Below are positions 1-5,370 of a stretch of 5,487 nt of DNA, piece by piece. Both the position numbers and the translations under genes were made by a program. This stretch comes from JAKAGZ01 sp964412105 (GTDB lineage: Bacteria; Bacteroidota; Ignavibacteria; Ignavibacteriales; Ignavibacteriaceae): contig CAYPNM010000105.1 of assembly GCA_964412105.1 (NCBI GenBank), forward strand, positions 1-5,487. Reading direction: 5' to 3'. The number at the start of each line of letters is the position of its first letter. Positions within the stretch are counted from its first letter, which is position 1. The notes below the pieces were generated by a model, which did not search any database, had not been told where the DNA came from, and worked only from the letters and a program-made list of their open reading frames with translations.

Positions 1-242
1 GAACAAAGATTAATAAGGTAAGAGCTATGAGTTAGAACAAATTTTATATCTGAATTTTTGAGTAATTCCTTAAATTTTTTGATTTCATCTTTTTCAAGAG
101 GCTTTGCGTTCCATCTATTATTATTTTTTGTGAAGATTTGCATGGCAGTAAATTTCATTTTCATGGCACGTTCTATCGCTGTATAAACACCTCCAGCAGT
201 TGAAGTATGTGCGCCCAGTAATAAATTATCTCTATCTATCAT
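1..242 (-). CDS. nfo: Endonuclease IV (AP endonuclease), N-terminal part, cut by the window edge
   Basis: Endonuclease IV is a metal-dependent TIM-barrel enzyme that cuts DNA 5' of abasic sites and trims damaged 3' ends in base excision repair. Reading the minus strand from the ATG at 242-240 gives 80 complete codons that stay open to the window edge, so the rest of the roughly 280-residue protein lies outside. The N-terminal signature is clear: LGAHTSTAGG at residues 9-18 matches the family's IGAHVSAAGG, MQIFTKNNNRW at 34-44 matches the FTKNQRQW block, and THSSYLINL at 71-79 matches HDSYLINL, whose His (here H72) is the first metal ligand in E. coli Nfo. The ATG is the first in-frame start after an upstream in-frame stop, and no Shine-Dalgarno motif precedes it. 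The upstream neighbour on the same strand is an RmlD-like reductase whose stop lies 50 bp away, so the two may be cotranscribed. Confidence 0.93.
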   Translation of the reverse strand, partial: MIDRDNLLLGAHTSTAGGVYTAIERAMKMKFTAMQIFTKNNNRWNAKPLEKDEIKKFKELLKNSDIKFVLTHSSYLINLC

Positions 243-262
243 TAAAAATTGCCCATTTCTTT

Positions 263-290
263 AATTTTTAATTTTGAATGTTGAATTTTG
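263..290. repeat. Tandem heptanucleotide repeat, four units
   Basis: Four consecutive 7-base units read AATTTTT, AATTTTG, AATGTTG, AATTTTG on the plus strand (CAAAATT-type on the minus strand), with no gap between them. The array fills most of the 50-bp gap between the stop of the RmlD-like gene and the start of nfo, and begins 2 bp past that stop. Heptanucleotide intergenic repeats are known in some bacteria, for example the short tandemly repeated repetitive (STRR) sequences of cyanobacteria. Whether this one is a genome-wide family cannot be seen here. AT-rich slippage is the simple alternative. Confidence 0.6.
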
Positions 291-292
291 GA

Positions 293-1180
293 TTATTTAT
301 GGCCATAATTTAAAATTTCCTTTATGGATTGTTCAATGCCTTTAATTTTGATCCCATACGACTGTAATTTCTCTGTATCTAATGAAACGTCTTCAACAGC
401 TGGATAACCTGGAATTTCATTCATCGAAATTTTTTGGATCAGTCTTTTATCAAAACCGACAATTCCGCATAATTTTTCACCCATTTGAACTCTATTTACC
501 CTTTCTTTACCCGCAACATTTATAATATCATTCTTTATGCTCTGATTACATAATTCTCGAATTATCCTTGCAGCCTCCGGCAGAGAGACAGGAGTTCTGT
601 ACTGATCATAAAATAATTTTACAGCTTTGCCCGCCTTTAAATTTTTATACATTTCCTGGAAATGACATATACTATTGCCAAGTCCGAAACCATAAAGCAA
701 AGCAATTCTTAGAATAATGTAATTATCAAAAGTTTCCTGAATTTTAATTTCTCCCATTAGTTTGGTCTCAGCATAAAGTGAGACAGGGATTAATTTTGAA
801 TTTTCTTTTAACATCGATCCACGATAACCGGCATAAACAAGATCTGATGATGTGTAAATTAATCTAGCTGAACATCTGTCACATAATTCTGCAATTCTTT
901 TGGTTGATGAAACATTTATATCATAAATATTTCTGGTTTCTAAATCGGGGGATAGCACTGGATTGGTACTAGCTGCCGCGTGAACGACTATATCAGGTTT
1001 GAAAGATTCAAATAAATCATTCAGCAATTTGTAATTTCTGATATCAATATGCTTTGAACTGAAATTATCTGAGCTAATAGAGTTTTTGTTATATAGGGAG
1101 ATTACTTCATTAGATTTAGAAAGCTCTATTGATAGATACTGACCGAGCAGTCCGCTACCGCCGGTTATTAGTATTCTCAT
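293..1180 (-). CDS. RmlD-like (dTDP-4-dehydrorhamnose reductase family) extended SDR oxidoreductase
   Basis: This 295-residue protein is an extended short-chain dehydrogenase/reductase acting on a nucleotide sugar, closest in pattern to the RmlD substrate-binding/MAT2B-like branch. The N-terminal Rossmann motif is GGSGLLG (7-13), the strand-4 block is VVHAAA (65-70), and the catalytic elements are TSSD at 110-113 and YAETK with Y136 and K140. The following block YIILRIALLYGFG and the later RTPVSL segment match RmlD-type substrate binding, and the length fits the family's usual 280-300 residues. RmlD reduces dTDP-4-keto-rhamnose with NAD(P)H in the cytosol, but canonical RmlD carries a GxxGQLG start and a TDYVFDG block. 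Here those are GLLG and SSDLVYAG, so the exact substrate is uncertain. The ATG directly follows A/T-rich DNA without a Shine-Dalgarno motif. The gene is divergent from the polysaccharide genes and lies upstream of nfo. Confidence 0.85.
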   Translation of the reverse strand: MRILITGGSGLLGQYLSIELSKSNEVISLYNKNSISSDNFSSKHIDIRNYKLLNDLFESFKPDIVVHAAASTNPVLSPDLETRNIYDINVSSTKRIAELCDRCSARLIYTSSDLVYAGYRGSMLKENSKLIPVSLYAETKLMGEIKIQETFDNYIILRIALLYGFGLGNSICHFQEMYKNLKAGKAVKLFYDQYRTPVSLPEAARIIRELCNQSIKNDIINVAGKERVNRVQMGEKLCGIVGFDKRLIQKISMNEIPGYPAVEDVSLDTEKLQSYGIKIKGIEQSIKEILNYGHK

Positions 1181-1215
1181 TAAACTTTAGTTTTGGTTAA
1201 TAATTAAATTGCTAT

Positions 1216-1223
1216 CAAATATA
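1216..1223 (-). promoter_or_regulatory. Candidate -7 element (TAnnTTTG type) for the RmlD-like gene
   Basis: Read on the minus strand this is TATATTTG, a match to the Bacteroidota -7 consensus TAnnTTTG, and the same octamer occurs upstream of the 16S gene at 5186-5193. Transcription would begin near 1209, giving a leader of roughly 30 nt before the ATG at 1180. There is no TTG at the expected distance of about 19 nt upstream, so only half of the promoter is supported. Such octamers occur by chance in AT-rich DNA. Confidence 0.3.
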
Positions 1224-1278
1224 AGGATTACAAACCATGCTTTGAAATTTTGGATAAAATTTAGCGTTTATAACCAAT

Positions 1279-1294
1279 AAATATTTAAATATTT
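1279..1294. repeat. Perfect 16-bp palindrome in the divergent intergenic region
   Basis: AAATATTTAAATATTT equals its own reverse complement over all 16 bases. It lies in the 169-bp spacer between the divergent RmlD-like and HAD phosphatase genes, just upstream of a candidate promoter for the latter. It could be an operator for a dimeric regulator. It contains only A and T, so chance is a real alternative in this composition. Confidence 0.4.
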
Positions 1295-1305
1295 TACGTG
1301 ATGAA

Positions 1306-1335
1306 TTGATATATTAACCACTCAAAAACAATAAT
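1306..1335 (+). promoter_or_regulatory. Candidate sigma-70-like promoter for the HAD phosphatase
   Basis: TTGATA (1306-1311, one mismatch to TTGACA) is followed after 18 bases by AATAAT (1330-1335, one mismatch to TATAAT). Transcription would start near 1342, leaving a leader of under 10 nt before the GTG at 1350, which would be nearly leaderless. The match is reasonable, but the sequence is AT-rich and nothing else supports it. Confidence 0.3.
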
Positions 1336-1349
1336 AATCGGGATTTAGA

Positions 1350-1841
1350 GTGCCTTTAAATGATAAAATATCAAAAATAAAAATTGTTCTTACGGATATT
1401 GACGGCGTGTTGACGGATGGAGGTCTATATTATACAGATGAGGGCCTGGTAATGAAAAAGTTTTTTGTAAGAGATGGAATGGGAGCGGTGCTTTTGAAGG
1501 AAAATGGGCTGGAGGTTGGGATTTTGTCGTCGGATAAATCAGAAATTGCAAGTGCGAGGGGGAAGAGGTTAAATCTTGAGTTGGTTTATTATGGTGTAAA
1601 AGATAAACGCCAAGTTCTTGATGAAATTTGTTTCCTGAGAAATGTAAAAATGGAAAACCTCGCATTCATTGGAGATGATGTCAACGATATTGAGGCATTA
1701 AAAGCGGTAGGATTAAGTGCTTGTCCCAAAGACGCAGTTGAATCAGTAGGTTCAATCGTGGATTATGTTTGTCAGAAAGAAGGGGGAAGGGGAGCATTTC
1801 GTGAACTTGCAGATTTAATTCTGAAAAGTAAAAAGAAATAA
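1350..1841 (+). CDS. KdsC/NeuA-type HAD phosphatase (Kdo-8-phosphate or nonulosonate-9-phosphate phosphatase family)
   Basis: This is a complete 163-residue, cap-less HAD phosphatase of the KdsC family, soluble and usually tetrameric, which removes phosphate from 8- or 9-carbon ulosonic acid phosphates before CMP activation. Motif I is TDIDGVLTDG with nucleophile D16 and acid/base D18. Motif II is LSSDKSE with S60, motif III is the Lys in KDK (K86), and motif IV is GDDVND with D109, D110 and D113. The C-terminal GGRGAFRE (145-152) is the family tail that reaches the neighbouring active site. The block GLSACPKDAV (121-130) resembles HAD domains associated with acylneuraminate cytidylyltransferases. 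The start is GTG, because an in-frame stop lies 12 bp upstream and no in-frame ATG is nearby. Only a weak GGA precedes it. No kdsA, kdsB or neuB is in view to fix the substrate. Confidence 0.88.
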   Translation: MPLNDKISKIKIVLTDIDGVLTDGGLYYTDEGLVMKKFFVRDGMGAVLLKENGLEVGILSSDKSEIASARGKRLNLELVYYGVKDKRQVLDEICFLRNVKMENLAFIGDDVNDIEALKAVGLSACPKDAVESVGSIVDYVCQKEGGRGAFRELADLILKSKKK

Positions 1842-1867
1842 ATAGCCTTTACTAACATCATTGGTTT

Positions 1868-1895
1868 TTGTGAAGGTCTTTGGTAAATTTATAAA
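1868..1895 (+). promoter_or_regulatory. Weak candidate promoter before the beta-barrel-like gene
   Basis: TTGTGA (1868-1873) and TATAAA (1890-1895) are separated by 16 bases in the 66-bp gap after the phosphatase gene. Transcription would begin only a few bases before the ATG at 1908. The gap is the largest in the plus-strand run, so a promoter here is plausible, but read-through from the phosphatase gene is equally possible. Confidence 0.22.
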
Positions 1896-1907
1896 TTATA
1901 TTATAAA

Positions 1908-2642
1908 ATGATTATGAAAAAACTTTTTGCTGTAATTTTTGCAACTCTTCTTTTAAGCCCTTTTATATTCTCCCAGGACACCCAGTATTTTGATGCACCA
2001 TTTGGCGGTGGGGGCGGATATTCGCCAGGATGGTATTTCCCAAATCTGGATCAGGTGAACCAGCAGATAAAAACTTTCGGGGTACCTGAATTTTCAAATA
2101 GTGGATTTTATACTTCCGGTGGTTCCGGCTTTATTTATTTAGGATTTATTCCTCATTTAAGAGTCGGGGGCATGGGTTTTGGAGGTTCAACAACAAACAC
2201 AGCGATTGTAAATGGCGAAAACCGGCAGGTTACTTATTCCCTTGGCGGAGGAGGTCTGACTGTTGAATATACACTGCCTTATGTCCGTGATTTCGGTATT
2301 TCGGTTGGTGCAGTTATTGGCAGGGGTGATTTGAAAATAGAATTATACAAAAATACCGGGTCATTTGATTGGAATGGCACCTGGAATGAGATTTCAAACT
2401 CACCAACTTCAAATTACAGCAGAACAATGGACAATAAATATTGGATAATTACTCCGACAATAAATATTGATATTCCATACCAGAGATTTGTTAATTTTAG
2501 GATTGGAGTCGGTTATCAGTTCACTTTTGGTGATTCGTGGACAATTGAAAATGGTCAAGCTTTGAATAATGTCCCATCCAGCTTAAATGGCAAAACCTTC
2601 TTTATTCAATCCGGTGTTTATATCGGATTTTTTTCTTATTGA
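1908..2642 (+). CDS. Secreted Gly-rich, probably outer-membrane beta-barrel protein of unknown function
   Basis: I cannot name this 244-residue protein. Residues 1-22 form a signal peptide (two Lys, a hydrophobic core, then FIFS before Q23) with no lipobox Cys, so signal peptidase I cleavage into the periplasm is likely. The mature part begins with FGGGGGYSPGWYFPNL (32-47), then GGSGFIYLGF (71-80) and LRVGGMGFGG (84-93). After that come alternating aromatic/polar strands (YSLGGGGLTVEYTL, WIITPTINIDI, FRIGVGYQFTFG), and the protein ends in IGFFSY. The strand pattern and aromatic C-terminus fit a small outer-membrane barrel of perhaps 8 strands. The Gly and Trp blocks look like conserved family signatures rather than random sequence. 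Either ATG, at 1908 or 1914, could be the start, and neither has a Shine-Dalgarno motif. It sits 11 bp before rmlB, so a cell-surface role linked to polysaccharide is inferred only from position. Confidence 0.75.
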   Translation: MIMKKLFAVIFATLLLSPFIFSQDTQYFDAPFGGGGGYSPGWYFPNLDQVNQQIKTFGVPEFSNSGFYTSGGSGFIYLGFIPHLRVGGMGFGGSTTNTAIVNGENRQVTYSLGGGGLTVEYTLPYVRDFGISVGAVIGRGDLKIELYKNTGSFDWNGTWNEISNSPTSNYSRTMDNKYWIITPTINIDIPYQRFVNFRIGVGYQFTFGDSWTIENGQALNNVPSSLNGKTFFIQSGVYIGFFSY

Positions 2643-2645
2643 ATC

Positions 2646-2649
2646 GGAG
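2646..2649 (+). promoter_or_regulatory. Shine-Dalgarno motif that sets the rmlB start
   Basis: GGAG ends 4 bases before the ATG at 2654, in the 11-bp gap after the preceding stop codon. It favours this ATG over the in-frame TTG at 2639, which would overlap the upstream gene and add five residues before the conserved N-terminus. It is the only convincing ribosome-binding motif among the window's genes. Confidence 0.6.
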
Positions 2650-2653
2650 TTTG

Positions 2654-3667
2654 ATGAAAAATATTCTTATAACCGGAGGTGCCGGGTTTATCGGAAGCAA
2701 TTTCATAAATCATGTTCTTAATGAACGAGATGATTACAATGTAGTTAACCTTGATAAACTGACTTATGCCGGTAACCTAGAGAATTTAAAACTTACTGAA
2801 GCGAAAAAAAATTATCATTTTATAAAAGGCGACATAGCTAATTCAGATCTTGTCAATTACATTTTTGAAAAGCATCAAATAAAATTCGTTATTAATTTTG
2901 CTGCCGAGTCTCATGTTGACCGAAGCATTCTTGGATCAGAAATATTTTACAGAACGAACGTAATCGGCACTAATGTTCTTCTTGAGACAGCCCGAAAGTA
3001 TGAAGTTGAAAAGTTTATGCAGATATCTACGGATGAGGTGTATGGAAGTCTTGGCTTGGAAGGTTTATTTACTGAAAAGACTCCATTGTCACCCAATAGC
3101 CCATATTCTTCAAGCAAAGCGGCTGCCGATATGATGGCACTTTCATTTCATCATACTTATGGTATGCCTGTTGTCATAACACGGTGTTCGAATAATTATG
3201 GCCAATATCAGTTTCCTGAAAAGCTGATTCCTTTAATGATAATAAATGCTTTAAACAATAAAAAACTTCCGGTTTATGGGGATGGAATGAATGTTAGGGA
3301 CTGGATCTATGTTATTGATCATAACAAGGCTATTGACATGGTTTTTGAAAAAGGTAAGGCTGGTGAAGTATATAATATTGGTGCAAGTAATGAAATGCCG
3401 AATATCAAAATTGTAAAATTAATTTTGAAGCATCTTAAGAAATCAGAAGATTTGGTAGAGTTTGTTAAAGACAGACCCGGACACGACAGACGATATGCTA
3501 TTGACACGACAAAAATAAAAATGGAACTTAAATGGAAACCGGAATATACTTTTGAGTCAGCAATCCAGGATACAATAGAATGGTATATAAAGAATAGGAA
3601 CTGGTGGGAAAGTGTAATTTCGGGTGAATATCAGAATTATTATAATCTCCAATACAAAAACAGATAG
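2654..3667 (+). CDS. rmlB: dTDP-glucose 4,6-dehydratase
   Basis: RmlB (also called RfbB/RffG) converts dTDP-glucose to dTDP-4-keto-6-deoxyglucose using bound NAD, the second step toward dTDP-rhamnose and other deoxysugars, in the cytosol. From the ATG at 2654 it is 337 residues, within the usual 320-360. The signature runs the whole length: NAD motif TGGAGFIG (7-14), the DKLTYAGNLENL block (34-45), AAESHVDRS (83-91), the catalytic triad TDE (126-128) and YSSSK with Y151 and K155. It continues with NNYGQYQFPEKLIPL, GDGMNVRDWIYV and KDRPGHDRRYAID. One small deviation is Gln184 where NNYGPYQ normally has Pro. An upstream TTG at 2639 is open but less likely, because GGAG precedes the ATG and the ATG gives the canonical N-terminus. 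Spacing of 11 bp before it and 19 bp after it suggests cotranscription with both neighbours. Confidence 0.97.
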   Translation: MKNILITGGAGFIGSNFINHVLNERDDYNVVNLDKLTYAGNLENLKLTEAKKNYHFIKGDIANSDLVNYIFEKHQIKFVINFAAESHVDRSILGSEIFYRTNVIGTNVLLETARKYEVEKFMQISTDEVYGSLGLEGLFTEKTPLSPNSPYSSSKAAADMMALSFHHTYGMPVVITRCSNNYGQYQFPEKLIPLMIINALNNKKLPVYGDGMNVRDWIYVIDHNKAIDMVFEKGKAGEVYNIGASNEMPNIKIVKLILKHLKKSEDLVEFVKDRPGHDRRYAIDTTKIKMELKWKPEYTFESAIQDTIEWYIKNRNWWESVISGEYQNYYNLQYKNR

Positions 3668-3686
3668 TAAATAAAACAGAGATAAA

Positions 3687-5093
3687 ATGAAAAGAATTCT
3701 CACTTTTATTATAATAATATTTTCAATTTCAGTATCATTCTCTCAGGTTGATAACAAGAGTGACAATAGTCAATCTTCTCAGAACACTACTACCAATTTT
3801 TCAAATTTCACAATAAGTGTCACCATTGGAGGGGATTTTCCTATTACAGGCACATTCCCAGCATATATTAATGAGAGAGTTGATCAATTTATTACTAAGA
3901 TGTATTTAAGCGCACGTCAGAATGCTTTGAATAATATTAATAACTCAAAAGAGACCTCAGCCGAAATAAATGATAAACTAAATAATTTCTCATTGCGTGG
4001 AATAATTTTAAAAAGATCAGATGGAGAAGTATTAACTCTGGACTTAAAAAAATTTAGAATAAACGGAGATTTTGTAAATAATCCATATTTAAAAAATGAT
4101 GATATTCTAATTTTTCCACCCAGTGATTTATCAAGAAATTTTTTCTCAATTTCCGGAGCAGTAAATAATCCCGGCAAATTCCGTTATTTGGATGGAGATA
4201 AACTTTCGGATGCGATCGAACTTGCTCAGGGAATTAATAAAGCTTATAAAAATGTAACAAAAGCTGAAATAGATCGACTGAGCTATGACGGTGAAAAAAT
4301 GCAAACTATTTCTGTTAATATTAATGAAGACTATCCTTTGGAGAGGGGAGATAGAATAAGAATAATTGCTGATGAAACGCAGAAAAGGGATTTTAAAGTT
4401 AGGGTTATAGGAGAAGTTAAAATGCCCGGTGAGATACCTATAAAAAAAGACAGTACAACTTTAAATGATGTAATTAAAAAAGCAGGCGGGTTTACGGCTG
4501 AAGCAGATCTTAATAGGGCTCAGCTAATAAGAGGAGCTAATGCGTTTAATTCATTAATCTTTTCGAATCAGATTGAACAACTGCAAATGCTGCGTATGTC
4601 AACTTTAAAATATGAAGACTCAGTTTATTTCAATATTGATGAACGACTAAGACTATTAAGAGGAAACGGGAATGTTGATTTTACAAAACTTGAAGATAAA
4701 AATTTTTCGGATACATTATTTTTATTAAGGGATGGAGATGTAATATACATCCCGCCGAAAATTGACCTGGTGTATGTTTATGGTCAAGTTAATGATCCTG
4801 GTTATGTGAAATTTGAGAAAAATAAAGACATGAATTTTTATATTAATCTCGCAGGCGGGTTAGGAACAACAGCGGATAATGATATTTATTTAATTAAAGG
4901 AAAAACCAGGAGCTGGATATCGGAAGATGATGTGAAGGAAAAGGGAATAAAGATAGAACCAGGAGATTTTATCTGGGTCTCTAAAAAATCAATGCATGAT
5001 TTTTGGTATCATCTAGATCAGGCGAGCCGAATTGCATCAGTTCTAAGTGGCATAGCCACATTAATCATTCTGGTATATCAGTTGAAAAAATAG
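3687..5093 (+). CDS. SLBB-repeat polysaccharide-export-like protein with signal peptide and C-terminal hydrophobic helix
   Basis: This 468-residue protein probably works in surface polysaccharide export, judged by its SLBB (soluble ligand-binding beta-grasp) repeats and position after rmlB. Residues 1-19 are a signal peptide ending SFS before Q20, without a lipobox Cys, unlike lipoprotein Wza. After a Ser/Asn/Thr linker come about four units: a diverged one at 44-145 ending ILIFPP; 152-228 starting SISGAVNNPGKF and ending GDRIRII; 236-356 starting VIGEVKMPGEI with an insert at about 285-345 and ending GDVIYIPP; and 361-432 starting VYGQVNDPGYV and ending GDFIWVS. Residues 449-464 are a hydrophobic helix followed by QLKK. 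The N-terminal export (PES) domain of Wza-type proteins, with its YxIGPGD motif, is not visible. The first unit may be a remnant of it or a fourth SLBB. The start has only A/T-rich DNA before it. No Wzc-like partner is in view. Confidence 0.82.
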   Translation: MKRILTFIIIIFSISVSFSQVDNKSDNSQSSQNTTTNFSNFTISVTIGGDFPITGTFPAYINERVDQFITKMYLSARQNALNNINNSKETSAEINDKLNNFSLRGIILKRSDGEVLTLDLKKFRINGDFVNNPYLKNDDILIFPPSDLSRNFFSISGAVNNPGKFRYLDGDKLSDAIELAQGINKAYKNVTKAEIDRLSYDGEKMQTISVNINEDYPLERGDRIRIIADETQKRDFKVRVIGEVKMPGEIPIKKDSTTLNDVIKKAGGFTAEADLNRAQLIRGANAFNSLIFSNQIEQLQMLRMSTLKYEDSVYFNIDERLRLLRGNGNVDFTKLEDKNFSDTLFLLRDGDVIYIPPKIDLVYVYGQVNDPGYVKFEKNKDMNFYINLAGGLGTTADNDIYLIKGKTRSWISEDDVKEKGIKIEPGDFIWVSKKSMHDFWYHLDQASRIASVLSGIATLIILVYQLKK

Positions 5094-5133
5094 AGCCTAA
5101 TTAAAAAACATTTTGGAATTCCAGATCGATGCC

Positions 5134-5151
5134 AAAAAGATCAATCTTTTT
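5134..5151 (+). terminator. Weak A/T-rich hairpin, possible terminator of the polysaccharide genes
   Basis: AAAAAGA and TCTTTTT form a perfect 7-bp stem around a 4-base TCAA loop, followed by one more T and then CC. It begins 41 bp after the SLBB gene's stop codon and 13 bp before the first rRNA promoter candidate. The stem has a single G-C pair and the T-run is part of the stem, so it is a poor intrinsic terminator by E. coli standards and could work in either direction. Confidence 0.45.
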
Positions 5152-5163
5152 TCCTTAAAAAAC

Positions 5164-5193
5164 TTGATTATGGTAAAAAATCCTCTATATTTG
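5164..5193 (+). promoter_or_regulatory. Candidate rRNA promoter P1, Bacteroidota type (TTG-N19-TAnnTTTG)
   Basis: TTG at 5164-5166 and TATATTTG at 5186-5193 are 19 bases apart, matching the -33/-7 promoter consensus of Bacteroidota primary sigma factors. An A-tract (5157-5162) lies directly upstream and could act as an UP-like element. Transcription would start near 5200, exactly where the large inverted repeat begins. The match is good, but the consensus is short and the taxon is inferred. Confidence 0.45.
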
Positions 5194-5198
5194 AAAGG

Positions 5199-5273
5199 CT
5201 GTTTTGTATTTTATTTTCATCCTATAAATATTAAAAACGGAAAGAATTTGAAGGATTTTTATAAAATACACAG
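5199..5273 (+). repeat. 75-bp imperfect inverted repeat between the two rRNA promoter candidates
   Basis: The arms pair as CTG (5199-5201) with CAG (5271-5273), TGTATTTTAT (5205-5214) with ATAAAATACA (5261-5270), and ATCC (5219-5222) with GGAT (5253-5256). This gives 17 pairs, with a 3-base T bulge, a symmetrical 4x4 internal loop and a 30-base apical loop. It would form the very 5' end of any transcript from P1. It could be an RNA leader structure, a protein-binding site or a weak terminator, and I know of no standard rRNA element that explains it. Confidence 0.5.
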
Positions 5274-5282
5274 CGATGTCTC

Positions 5283-5311
5283 TTGACATTCTTTCAATGA
5301 GGCTGTAAATT
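5283..5311 (+). promoter_or_regulatory. Candidate rRNA promoter P2, sigma-70 type
   Basis: A perfect TTGACA (5283-5288) is followed by a 17-base spacer and TAAATT (5306-5311), which matches 4 of 6 bases of TATAAT. Transcription would start near 5318, giving a leader of about 120 nt before the 16S gene, a reasonable length. The perfect -35 and ideal spacing make it the better placed of the two candidates for rRNA expression, while the -10 is only fair. Confidence 0.5.
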
Positions 5312-5349
5312 TAAAGTCCTTCTTTTGAAGTGAATTAAGTAGATATTTG

Positions 5350-5361
5350 TGTTCTTTGATA
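5350..5361 (+). promoter_or_regulatory. boxA-like rRNA antitermination site
   Basis: TGTTCTTTGATA resembles the E. coli rRNA boxA TGCTCTTTAACA (9 of 12 bases identical) and lies about 80 nt before the 16S start, where leader boxA sites belong. In the RNA it would recruit NusB-S10 so that polymerase reads through the untranslated rRNA operon. The location and the CTTT core support the call. Confidence 0.6.
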
Positions 5362-5370
5362 GAGTGAGTG

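Noticed and set aside
1390..1665. A 91-codon open frame on the minus strand opposite the HAD phosphatase
   Set aside because: Its translation is Pro/His/Leu-rich low-complexity sequence with no motif, and the opposite strand encodes a full set of HAD motifs. It is a shadow of a G-rich coding strand.
2000..2020. G-rich stretch in the barrel-like gene as a G-quadruplex
   Set aside because: It encodes the Gly run of the protein and lacks four regularly spaced G-tracts.
2639..2653. An upstream TTG start for rmlB overlapping the previous gene
   Set aside because: It would add five non-conserved residues. The ATG at 2654 has a GGAG motif in front and gives the canonical RmlB N-terminus.
3319..3507. 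A 62-codon open frame on the minus strand opposite rmlB
   Set aside because: It lies wholly within the conserved C-terminal part of rmlB and has no recognisable features or start signals.
3917..4177. An 86-codon open frame on the minus strand opposite the SLBB gene
   Set aside because: It is antisense to a well-supported coding region, with no domain or ribosome-binding signal.
5114..5123. 10-bp palindrome TGGAATTCCA as a possible operator
   Set aside because: Palindromes this short are common by chance, and no second copy or promoter overlap supports a function.
5325..5340. CTTC-TTTT-GAAG as a terminator in the rRNA leader
   Set aside because: A 4-bp stem without a following T-run is too weak to be called.
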